Source: a virus. From it: 37,915 bases of DNA. How positions within the stretch are numbered: the stretch's first letter is position 1; the number at the start of each line of letters is the position of its first letter. The notes below the pieces were generated by a model. It searched no databases and was not told the DNA's origin. It worked only from the letters and a program-made list of their open reading frames with translations. Shown piece after piece: positions 14,487 through 20,726 of this stretch. The position numbers and the translations under genes were made by a program. The DNA is taken from positions 1-37,915 of IMG/VR virus record IMGVR_UViG_3300022858_000626, one strand, 5' to 3'.

Positions 14487-14696
14487 ATGGCAAAAAGATA
14501 CCATGAATCAGCAGCTATGATTACAGAAAATCCTAGCGCAATGTCCTTCATGCCTGAAAACACTGTTATTAAAAAGTATCAACCAAACGAGTACAACATG
14601 CCTTGTGAGTATGATGATACTATTGTTGGTATTGATTCTCAGAAAAATGGTGATGGGGCAATGATCCGTCGTGCTACTAAACCACGTAAGGCATAA
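14487..14696 (+). CDS. Small phage protein of unknown function
   Basis: A 69-aa protein. The frame is open from 14448, but the ATG at 14487 (MAKRYHES) has GAAAGG eight bases upstream and is preferred. Middle: 'MSFMPENTVIKKYQPNEYNM'; basic tail 'RRATKPRKA'. The basic tail suggests nucleic-acid contact or capsid association, unproven. It is followed by the next small gene with a TAATATG junction. Confidence 0.55.
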   Translation: MAKRYHESAAMITENPSAMSFMPENTVIKKYQPNEYNMPCEYDDTIVGIDSQKNGDGAMIRRATKPRKA

Positions 14697-14697
14697 T

Positions 14698-14835
14698 ATG
14701 GCGGTAATGGTTCGCGATCCTAAGATGCAGAAGATTCTCAATAAGATCATAGGCAAACCTGCTAACATGATAAAAGCTAAACGCTATAAGAAATCTTCCA
14801 TTATACTGAACGATGATAATAGCCAGAACCGTTGA
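14698..14835 (+). CDS. Small basic protein
   Basis: A 45-aa Lys-rich ORF (MAVMVRDPKMQKILNKIIGK...) starting two bases after the previous stop, with no separate ribosome-binding site, so it is probably translated by coupling. It is amphipathic helical and not recognised. It ends just before a terminator hairpin. Confidence 0.45.
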   Translation: MAVMVRDPKMQKILNKIIGKPANMIKAKRYKKSSIILNDDNSQNR

Positions 14836-14838
14836 TTA

Positions 14839-14866
14839 ATTGGGCTCTGTTTAATCAGGGCCCAAT
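14839..14866 (+). terminator. Terminator after the portal-small gene block
   Basis: ATTGGGCTCTG (14839-14849) pairs with CAGGGCCCAAT (14856-14866) over 11 bp, including one G-T wobble, with the six-base loop TTTAAT; ATTTAAAGG follows. It probably reduces transcription from the terminase-portal segment into the scaffold segment. Confidence 0.55.
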
Positions 14867-14882
14867 ATTTAAAGGAGAAAAT

Positions 14883-14981
14883 ATGAAAATGAAACTTAAG
14901 AAACCTAAACTTAAAAAAGAATTTTTAAATTCTGTCAAAGAAGATAAAAAAGGATCTAAACCTTGTAAGAACAAGAAATAA
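14883..14981 (+). CDS. Very basic 32-aa protein
   Basis: MKMKLKKPKLKKEF... with about half its residues Lys. An ideal AAAGGAG precedes the ATG and terminators lie on both sides, so it seems deliberately expressed. Such micro-proteins may be DNA-binding or capsid-packaged; nothing specific can be claimed. It has one Cys near the end (KPCKNKK). Confidence 0.5.
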   Translation: MKMKLKKPKLKKEFLNSVKEDKKGSKPCKNKK

Positions 14982-15001
14982 TTTCCCCTCCTTATTTATT
15001 C

Positions 15002-15023
15002 CCCAGTTTTAAAAAAAACTGGG
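15002..15023 (+). terminator. Hairpin terminator
   Basis: CCCAGTTTT (15002-15010) and AAAACTGGG (15015-15023) form a 9-bp stem around AAAA. It lies between the basic micro-gene and the 147-aa gene, before a pyrimidine-rich stretch (ACTTACTTT). Confidence 0.6.
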
Positions 15024-15059
15024 ACTTACTTTAGAATTAAATTCGTGTATATGATGGTA

Positions 15060-15086
15060 GTGATATTTTAAAAAAAGGGATATCAC
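15060..15086 (+). promoter_or_regulatory. Hairpin enclosing a ribosome-binding site
   Basis: GTGATAT (15060-15066) pairs with ATATCAC (15080-15086). The loop carries AAAAAAAGGG, the ribosome-binding site for the ATG at 15088. The pairing could modulate initiation, or the palindrome could be a protein-binding site. Confidence 0.35.
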
Positions 15087-15087
15087 G

Positions 15088-15531
15088 ATGGAAAAAAGAG
15101 AGAGAAGTAACATCATTGTATCCGATCTTCGTAATGCTGCCTTAGACAGTTACGATAAAGATTTATACGAATGTTTCAATAAAAATAAAAATAATTATAG
15201 GCATTTGTTCTATATTGTCAGCACATTTAAAAAAGATCCTGCTACAAGTAAAATCCATACAAAATTCTGGTCAAGAAATTCATGCCCTACACCACAGTTC
15301 GACCAATCTGTATATCAATGCAATAAGGATTGGGATGGACCTTTGTACATGTGGACATTACCAACTGAAGATTATGCAATTGCTATGCGGGACCATAAAG
15401 AATTATGCCCGCCAGAACAATACCAACTGTTAAGATTTGTACTTGATTATTTTAACGGTACACTTTTAAATGTTGCCAAGAAATTAAGTAACGAAAAAGA
15501 AGAATCAGGACACTTAATCATTGAGAGTTAG
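15088..15531 (+). CDS. Unknown protein in the head-assembly module
   Basis: A 147-aa protein (MEKRERSNIIVSDLRNAALD...). It has aromatic and cysteine-containing segments ('KFWSRNSCPTPQF', 'WDGPLYMWTLP') and a helical C-terminal half ending acidic. There is no transmembrane span and no recognised motif. It lies two bases upstream of the scaffold gene and is probably co-translated with it. It may be a head-assembly cofactor or, alternatively, a host-directed protein. Confidence 0.6.
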   Translation: MEKRERSNIIVSDLRNAALDSYDKDLYECFNKNKNNYRHLFYIVSTFKKDPATSKIHTKFWSRNSCPTPQFDQSVYQCNKDWDGPLYMWTLPTEDYAIAMRDHKELCPPEQYQLLRFVLDYFNGTLLNVAKKLSNEKEESGHLIIES

Positions 15532-15533
15532 CA

Positions 15534-16244
15534 ATGGAAACAGAAAAAGTATTAGAAACTCAGGTAGAAACTGAAGTTAAACAAGATACTGTTTTGGAAC
15601 AGCCTGCAGAAGCGGTTGCAGCACCAGTAGAAACAGCAGCGCAGTTGTCATTTAAACAGTTACGCGAGAAGGCTGAACGTCTAGAACGTGAACGCGATGA
15701 GTATTATAGAAAAAACCAGCAATATGAGAATAGACAACCCGTAGAGAGAGGCGATGAAGAAGAAAATTATCCGATTAATAATGATGATCTGGTCGAAGGT
15801 AAACATCTTAAAGCATATGAGAAAAAACTCAAAAAATTAGAAGATTCCTTTACAAAAAGCCAAAAGAAGGCAGAAGAAGCATTCTCAGAGAGTAGAATCC
15901 GCTCAGAGTTTCCAGACTTCGATAAAGTAGTCTCTCAAGATGCATTATATATACTACAGTCACAATTCCCAGAACTCGCAGCCTCTATTAACGCTAACCC
16001 TGATCTGTACAGCAAAGCCAAGGCAGCGCACCAAGCAATAACAAAACTTAATATCAATCCAAATGATTTTAGCTCACAAGATAAGGCAATTAACAAAAAT
16101 CTCAGTAAACCACAGAACGTTAATGCAGTATCACCACAACAGGGTGAATCCGCATTAAACAAAGCTAATGCATTTGCTAACGGATTAACTGAAGATGATA
16201 AAAAGAGATTGTACGCAGAGATGTGTCGTTACGCGGACATGTAA
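15534..16244 (+). CDS. Putative capsid scaffolding protein
   Basis: A 236-aa, highly charged protein. Residues 1-40 are Glu/Ala/Val-rich and acidic, 43-65 a coiled coil (FKQLREKAERLERERDEYY), 80-125 a Lys/Glu coiled coil, and the C-terminus ends in a helix 'TEDDKKRLYAEMCRYADM'. Composition, coiled coils and position after the portal gene are those of podovirus scaffolding proteins, which guide coat assembly and then leave the prohead. Normally the major capsid gene follows at once; here it starts 3.5 kb further on, after an opposite-strand island. Confidence 0.7.
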   Translation: METEKVLETQVETEVKQDTVLEQPAEAVAAPVETAAQLSFKQLREKAERLERERDEYYRKNQQYENRQPVERGDEEENYPINNDDLVEGKHLKAYEKKLKKLEDSFTKSQKKAEEAFSESRIRSEFPDFDKVVSQDALYILQSQFPELAASINANPDLYSKAKAAHQAITKLNINPNDFSSQDKAINKNLSKPQNVNAVSPQQGESALNKANAFANGLTEDDKKRLYAEMCRYADM

Positions 16245-16305
16245 ATTCATCACGGAGTACTGTAAAAACCACTTAAGTTTGTATAGTAAACGAAAGTCGT
16301 GATGG

Positions 16306-16342
16306 TTGCCCCAAGGTTTTGTCTACTTCTTCCTTGGGGCAA
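16306..16342. terminator. Terminator between scaffold gene and accessory island
   Basis: An 11-bp perfect inverted repeat (TTGCCCCAAGG 16306-16316, CCTTGGGGCAA 16332-16342) with a 15-base pyrimidine-rich loop. An outer pair CATCACG/CGTGATG (around 16249-16255 and 16298-16304) lies just upstream. It lies where the rightward scaffold gene and the leftward island converge, so it can serve both. Confidence 0.65.
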
Positions 16343-16365
16343 ATTCATTCATGTTAAAATATCAT

Positions 16366-16725
16366 TTAATCGATATATCTAAAATTAGTTACGACAATAA
16401 CCATTGAGATCATTAAAATAGAATTAATAATCAGATAATTGAGTTCAAAATGATCATTTATACTATAATTATAAAACTGTGTAAGTGCTAAAGAACATAC
16501 TATCAAAGGAGTCCATATTAAAAATGGTTTTAAACTCCTGGGTTCGCCAATAATTGGGTAATATTCACGAGCAGCCCACAATATATATGAAAATAGTATA
16601 GTAGTTATGAAAATTTTGATAAAACTCACATAACCATCGACATAAACAACTGATATTGCATTAAAGGCGGCCATTGTGAACCCATAAATAATCAATTTAA
16701 TATAATAGATTAAGTTATTATCCAT
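16366..16725 (-). CDS. Four-helix membrane protein, last gene of the island
   Basis: A 119-aa very hydrophobic protein with about four transmembrane helices: 'LIIYGFTMAAFNAISVVYV', 'FIKIFITTILFSYILWAA', 'FLIWTPLIVCSLALTQFY' and 'LIINSILMISMVIVV'. No family is recognised. As cargo on the opposite strand to the virion genes it may alter the host membrane (exclusion or transport) or serve lysis; no evidence decides. The gene precedes a shared terminator. Confidence 0.6.
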   Translation of the reverse strand: MDNNLIYYIKLIIYGFTMAAFNAISVVYVDGYVSFIKIFITTILFSYILWAAREYYPIIGEPRSLKPFLIWTPLIVCSLALTQFYNYSINDHFELNYLIINSILMISMVIVVTNFRYID

Positions 16726-16753
16726 GATACCCCAGTTCTAATTTGTGTTACCT

Positions 16754-17245
16754 TTATGGGAGCGGTAAAGCACCACCTACAATAGTTGCTGCAATTGTTG
16801 CCTTAGTTGTAGCCGCTGCACCAGCTGCGAGAACAAAAATACAGCCTGGGCCTGTTGAAGGTATAGATACGATTGTAGCCGCAAGTGTCCCAGCGCATCC
16901 ACCAACAGCTGTAACAAGACCGAAAACCATGCCTGTAAAAGGTCCTGCCCCTAATCCTCGTTGATGTCCTTCAATTTTGTAACTCGCATCAGACATTCTT
17001 TTAAGCTCTAGACAACCAGTCTTCAGATATGATCGCAATTCCTCTTTACTACGGTGCCTTAGCTCTTTTGATACATTGTATGAAGGGATTTTGTAGCTGC
17101 TGTTATCTTTTTGTACACAAAAACCATCCTTATGATAAGACAGTTCGATACCATCAACTTTACTTGATTGTATAAAATTCTTCTCTTTAATAGCCATACC
17201 GTTAACTATGCATGGAAAAAGAAATAAAATAAATAATTTATTCAT
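16754..17245 (-). CDS. Secreted protein with glycine/alanine-rich hydrophobic C-terminus
   Basis: 163 aa with a classic signal peptide (MNKLFILFLFPCIVNGMA). The mature part has a polar region to about residue 90 ('VSKELRHRSKEELRSYLKTG', 'LKRMSDASYKIEGHQR'), then two or three glycine-zipper hydrophobic stretches ('GMVFGLVTAVGGCAGTLAAT', 'IFVLAAGAAATTKATIAAT') ending ALPLP. That fits export followed by membrane insertion. From memory it resembles secreted glycine-rich families abundant in Dependentiae genomes ('YLKVN.M.DG.Y.L.AHGR..GGGP'), which I could not verify. AGAGG lies ten bases before the ATG. Confidence 0.6.
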   Translation of the reverse strand: MNKLFILFLFPCIVNGMAIKEKNFIQSSKVDGIELSYHKDGFCVQKDNSSYKIPSYNVSKELRHRSKEELRSYLKTGCLELKRMSDASYKIEGHQRGLGAGPFTGMVFGLVTAVGGCAGTLAATIVSIPSTGPGCIFVLAAGAAATTKATIAATIVGGALPLP

Positions 17246-17295
17246 AAAATAATCCTCTTAAGAGAATGATATCTCTTTTAAAAAATGTATGAAAA

Positions 17296-17354
17296 ATAAG
17301 CCATGTAAGTAACATATATTAATCAAAATATATTACAATAATTACATGGCTTAT
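17296..17354 (-). terminator. Long hairpin between thymidine kinase and secreted-protein genes
   Basis: A perfect 13-bp inverted repeat (ATAAGCCATGTAA 17296-17308, TTACATGGCTTAT 17342-17354) with a partly self-complementary AT-rich interior (ATATA / TATAT). It lies in the 134-bp gap after the thymidine kinase stop. It is probably an operon-internal terminator or mRNA-stabilising stem. Confidence 0.6.
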
Positions 17355-17379
17355 CGATATAATGAATAAATCGAATGTT

Positions 17380-18057
17380 TTAAAGCAAAATATGACAATT
17401 TTTACATCGTGGCTCATAGGTAACTAGACTTTTATCATCATCGATAATAATATCTGGGTCGCTAGATAGGGCCGGCATGCCATTAACAAGACGTTGTGTA
17501 TATTCTGCATTATGGCAATTACAAAGGTTGCATCGTGATTGAAGTTTAATTTTGTTCTTAGATCTCTGTACCAATTGAGTAATTGTAGTCCCAAATGATT
17601 CACGTCTAAAATTAGTATCAAGACCTGATACAACAACATTTATTTTTGCTTTGATCATTGTATCGATAACATTAATAAGTTTATTAGAATAAAACTGTAC
17701 CTCGTCAATAAATACGACCTCAGGTTCCTCCTGTAGAACTTTAAGTAAAATATACTCAGCTGATGATGTAGAAATACAGGGAATCTCCTCAGCATAAGCA
17801 CGAGACTTGAGCGTATTCTCTGTTCTTGTATCAAAGGTATGTTTGAACGCCAAGTACTTTATCCGTTGTTCACGGGCAAATTTGACATACAATATAAGGT
17901 TGGCTGTTTTTCCAGCATACATTGGTCCTGTTATGGTAGTTAATTCACCATCATTAGAAAAGAGAGAGTATTTATTTAAATTGTACATTCCAGGAGATTT
18001 TTGTACCATCGCCTGAGAGTTGCAGAATATTAACAAAAGAAATAATAGTTTCTTCAC
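17380..18057 (-). CDS. tdk: Thymidine kinase (type II) with an N-terminal signal peptide
   Basis: A 225-aa homologue of Tdk, which phosphorylates thymidine to dTMP with ATP. P-loop 'GPMYAGKT' (44-51), 'FIDEVQF' (116-122) with the catalytic Glu119, the lasso/thymidine-binding 'GLDTNFRRESFG' (145-156), and a structural zinc site from CNLC (176-179) and CKNC (218-221). The core is complete. Unusually, residues 1-16 (MKKLLFLLLIFCNSQA) form a Sec-type signal peptide. The GTG start is supported by AGGGAG five bases upstream and by the GTGA overlap with the preceding gene. Internal ATGs at residues 17 and 24 would give a normal cytosolic enzyme, so dual localisation is possible. Confidence 0.9.
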   Translation of the reverse strand: MKKLLFLLLIFCNSQAMVQKSPGMYNLNKYSLFSNDGELTTITGPMYAGKTANLILYVKFAREQRIKYLAFKHTFDTRTENTLKSRAYAEEIPCISTSSAEYILLKVLQEEPEVVFIDEVQFYSNKLINVIDTMIKAKINVVVSGLDTNFRRESFGTTITQLVQRSKNKIKLQSRCNLCNCHNAEYTQRLVNGMPALSSDPDIIIDDDKSLVTYEPRCKNCHILL

Positions 18058-18269
18058 AATTCTCCCTCAATTTCACAAAATTCAATAACAGGAAACTTTG
18101 TAATATCAACAATAGCACCATTACACTCAATGAATTTCTGGGGAAGATCGGTATTCATAATATCAACTGCTTTTTTAAGCATGATTTCCTCTATTTCACA
18201 CTCATAGCTACAATTAAGATCACCAATTTGGTCTAACGAGTAGAACATGATACTAAATATCTTCATCAT
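18054..18269 (-). CDS. Small unknown protein coupled to thymidine kinase
   Basis: A 71-aa acidic protein (MMKIFSIMFYSLDQIG...). Its TGA overlaps the GTG of the kinase gene (GTGA), showing co-translation. Four cysteines are spread along it (SYEC, IECNG, EFCE), with no clear metal motif. Not recognised. The starting segment is mildly hydrophobic but too short and polar to call a signal peptide. Confidence 0.5.
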   Translation of the reverse strand: MMKIFSIMFYSLDQIGDLNCSYECEIEEIMLKKAVDIMNTDLPQKFIECNGAIVDITKFPVIEFCEIEGEL

Positions 18270-18314
18270 TTTCCTTCCTTGTATGTATATAAGTCTAATT
18301 ATATGGCTTCTTCC

Positions 18315-18647
18315 TCATCTATTTTCATTAATGATCGATTCCTGCTTAAATAATCTATCATCCGAATGGGCTACAATACTATTATTTTCTTTAAATTCTA
18401 CAGTTACTTTACCAAAATATTTCTGAATAAATCCTACAAGTTCTTGGTTGCAACTAAACAACCGAATGGTTGCAGCATGTTTAGGATTATATACAATGAG
18501 AAGATGTTTTTTAACCCTATCAAACGTTTTTATGCTAACAAGTGAAAGCATACGTTCAAATGGTTGTACCCCTTGTTGGGCATCCTCTAATACATGACTC
18601 CATTGCTCGCAACAATATTTAAATTCAACCCAGAGATCAATCTCCAT
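18315..18647 (-). CDS. Unknown protein with weak resemblance to the DnaX C-terminal domain
   Basis: A 110-aa protein. The layout 'CEQWSHVLEDAQ', 'MLSLVSIKTF..VKKHLLIVY', 'CNQELVGFIQKYFGKVTVEF' resembles the small alpha/beta domain at the end of DNA polymerase III gamma/tau ('W..vl..l ... l.i.f ... i...l...fG..v.v.f') and, less well, DnaA domain I. If genuine, it could compete for polymerase or helicase contacts of the host replisome. The resemblance is by eye and weak. It starts four bases after the RNase H-like gene's stop. Confidence 0.35.
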   Translation of the reverse strand: MEIDLWVEFKYCCEQWSHVLEDAQQGVQPFERMLSLVSIKTFDRVKKHLLIVYNPKHAATIRLFSCNQELVGFIQKYFGKVTVEFKENNSIVAHSDDRLFKQESIINENR

Positions 18648-18651
18648 AAAC

Positions 18652-19410
18652 TTATAATAATTTTACAATCAATTTAGAGTCATCAAACAATTCACATAAT
18701 TTGTTGAGTACTAAATTTTTTGACAAAAGATCGACAATACCATCCCTAAAGAATATTTCTGATTGGTCAAGTTCTAGTGTTAGACAATGATTTTCAATAT
18801 CGTAATTCTTGAAAATAACCATCTGCAGCACCGATACCTTTACAGGGTCCCCTGTCGATTTATCAACAAAATCAATTAGTTTATGTAACTTGTCAATGTA
18901 AACAGCTGTTTCAATAGGGTCACTTTTGTAGTCGGCTGTTAGATCAATATTGAAATATTCAAACATCTTTAACAACAATTTATTCACGGGGTAACCACTC
19001 CTTACTGTCGCACCTTGAACAATACGCTTTAACGATCCATTTTCTTGATCTTTAGCAATCTCATAATTTAAATCTTTTAAAAAATGACTCTCCATTAAAT
19101 AGAGATGATCCATCTTTTTAAGGTTGTTAATATCATACGGCACAAAATATTTTTTAGATTTTTTCAGTATCAATAAGTTGTTAGATCGTAAAACAACTGT
19201 GCCACAATCATCGAGCTGTAAAGATCTGAACCAATAGACACCTGTTATGATTGCTACATGAATGGCATAATGGTTACTTTTGAATCCTATATGAGTCACA
19301 TATGAAAGTAATACTTTGTTTTCCCTGTGATCATATATTTCGATTCCTATAGCAGATTCTCCAGGATTAGAAGAGGCACAGCCACATGTATTTATCGTGT
19401 ATAAATGCAT
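18652..19410 (-). CDS. RNase HI-like protein lacking catalytic residues
   Basis: A 252-aa protein. Residues 4-85 follow the type-1 RNase H (plant/RVT_3 style) plan: 'INTCGCASSNPGESAIGIEI' for 'DGA.rgNPG..GiG.vi', 'GFKSNHYAIHVAIITGV' for 'g..TNN.AEy.ALi.gl', and 'GTVVLRSNNLLILKK' for 'v.gDS.Lvi.q'. All three acidic positions are lost: D to C9, E to I50, D to R75. So the fold is probably kept without nuclease activity. The C-terminal 150 residues are unrecognised and partly helical. It lies in a tight operon, seven bases after the upstream gene's stop. The product may bind RNA-DNA hybrids or act as a decoy. Confidence 0.5.
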   Translation of the reverse strand: MHLYTINTCGCASSNPGESAIGIEIYDHRENKVLLSYVTHIGFKSNHYAIHVAIITGVYWFRSLQLDDCGTVVLRSNNLLILKKSKKYFVPYDINNLKKMDHLYLMESHFLKDLNYEIAKDQENGSLKRIVQGATVRSGYPVNKLLLKMFEYFNIDLTADYKSDPIETAVYIDKLHKLIDFVDKSTGDPVKVSVLQMVIFKNYDIENHCLTLELDQSEIFFRDGIVDLLSKNLVLNKLCELFDDSKLIVKLL

Positions 19411-19417
19411 TCTCTTC

Positions 19418-19603
19418 CTATTTTTTAGATTTTGTATCTTTAATATAATCTTCTAAGAATTTGTATATAGATGGGAGTAATAAACTTGATATAGACGTAT
19501 TGTTTTTTTGAGCGATTGCTCTAATTAAAAGATATTCATAGTTTTCTACTGAAACATGTAACCGTATTAAACCATTACGGGGTTTTTGCAGCTTTTTCAT
19601 CAT
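19418..19603 (-). CDS. Ribbon-helix-helix-like regulator, first gene of the island
   Basis: The last 60 residues read as an RHH fold: 'GLIRLHVSVENYEYLLIRAI', 'NNTSISSLLLPSIYKFLEDY'. The frame extends to an ATG at 19750 (110 aa), but that start has no ribosome-binding site; the double ATG at 19603/19600 with GAAAGAAG just upstream is preferred, with modest confidence. As first gene of the leftward island, next to the capsid promoter region, it may regulate the island. Confidence 0.45.
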   Translation of the reverse strand: MMKKLQKPRNGLIRLHVSVENYEYLLIRAIAQKNNTSISSLLLPSIYKFLEDYIKDTKSKK

Positions 19604-19767
19604 ACTTCTTTCTTTTTGAGACCCTTTGATATTAGACTCTCTAGTAGCGTAACAACAGATTCGCTTACTGTAAATGACGCAATTGGCCTCGTCGACCACA
19701 GGGCGCAAATTGGAGAGAATTCGCCCATCTTGCAAAATATATACATTCATAGTAATGAGGTATTACC

Positions 19768-20715
19768 ATGGCCTACATAACCACGGATACTTTAAGTGCA
19801 CCAGTACAACAGAGTTTTGACTCTAAAATTCTCAGTACTCCTACTGCTAACCAAATTCACAATTTAGCAGCAATGCCCAAAAGAATGCCATCAAAAGGTG
19901 GCAAAATCCTTCGCATGAGACGATATAACCAATTGCAGCCAGCTCTTGTACCATTGGGTAATAGTGGATTAACACCACCACCACAGATGGCTACAGCAGT
20001 TGATATTGATGCTGAAATTAGTTTCTATGGAACCTATTTACAGATCAACGAGCAATGTACATTACAAGCGCAAGATAAACCGCTTAATGAACTCGCAATA
20101 AGATTGGGAGTATCGTTAAGGATTACCGAGGATTTGTTAACTCGTAATATGCTGCAAGCGACTGCCTCACAGATTAACTGTACTGGTGGCGTGAACGGTG
20201 ATAATCCTACAGAATTAACGGCAAGTGATGTCGGTAATGTAGTTAAAACTTTGCTCACAAATGATGCTAAGACAATTCTCGAAAACGTCGATGCCACGGA
20301 TAAATTTGGAACAGGCCCGATACGCAATTCTTTCATGGCCTTTTGCCACACTGATCTTACTGAGGATATTAACAACGTTGCTAAATTTAAACACGTTAAT
20401 GAATATCCATCGCAGCATAATATCGGCAAAGCAGAGTGGGGCAGTGTTCAGAATTTAAGATTTTGGATATCAAGCCAAGGTGCTAAGGTCACAAATTCAT
20501 CATTCTTAGGTGCAACAGTTTATTCGATTTTTGTAACAGGTATGGAATCATATGCATATATTATGCAAGATGGCATGTCTGCAACATTCATCTATAGACC
20601 TGCAATTTTTGACTCAGCTTTAGCGATGAATGCTTCAGTTGGATACAAATTTGGTGCCTGTCCAAAAATTTTGAATGACCTTTGGCTCTTCAGATTAAAT
20701 ACTACATTAGCTTAA
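19768..20715 (+). CDS. Major capsid protein, N4-gp56 family
   Basis: A 315-aa protein of normal length for the N4-gp56 coat family (HK97 fold). Typical segments: 'MPSKGGKILRMRRYNQLQPA' (about 40-59), 'VPLGNSGLTPPPQM' (61-74), then 'ISFYGTYLQINEQCTL' (84-99) and 'ITEDLLTRNMLQ' (118-129). The later 'PSQHNIGKAEWGSVQNLRFW' and a C-terminal 'RPAIFDSALAMNASVGYKFG' complete the pattern. GAGG precedes the ATG. In related phages the coat gene directly follows the scaffold gene; here the accessory island intervenes. Confidence 0.88.
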   Translation: MAYITTDTLSAPVQQSFDSKILSTPTANQIHNLAAMPKRMPSKGGKILRMRRYNQLQPALVPLGNSGLTPPPQMATAVDIDAEISFYGTYLQINEQCTLQAQDKPLNELAIRLGVSLRITEDLLTRNMLQATASQINCTGGVNGDNPTELTASDVGNVVKTLLTNDAKTILENVDATDKFGTGPIRNSFMAFCHTDLTEDINNVAKFKHVNEYPSQHNIGKAEWGSVQNLRFWISSQGAKVTNSSFLGATVYSIFVTGMESYAYIMQDGMSATFIYRPAIFDSALAMNASVGYKFGACPKILNDLWLFRLNTTLA

Positions 20716-20726
20716 AAGGAGATAAT

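Noticed and set aside
18315-18647. Calling this protein a DnaA domain I homologue
   Set aside because: The strand spacing fits the DnaX C-terminal domain slightly better and both matches are weak, so no gene name was assigned.
19418-19750. 110-aa version of the island RHH protein starting at 19750
   Set aside because: No ribosome-binding site before 19750 and the first 49 residues do not look like part of an RHH protein; the shorter start at 19603 was preferred, though not proven.
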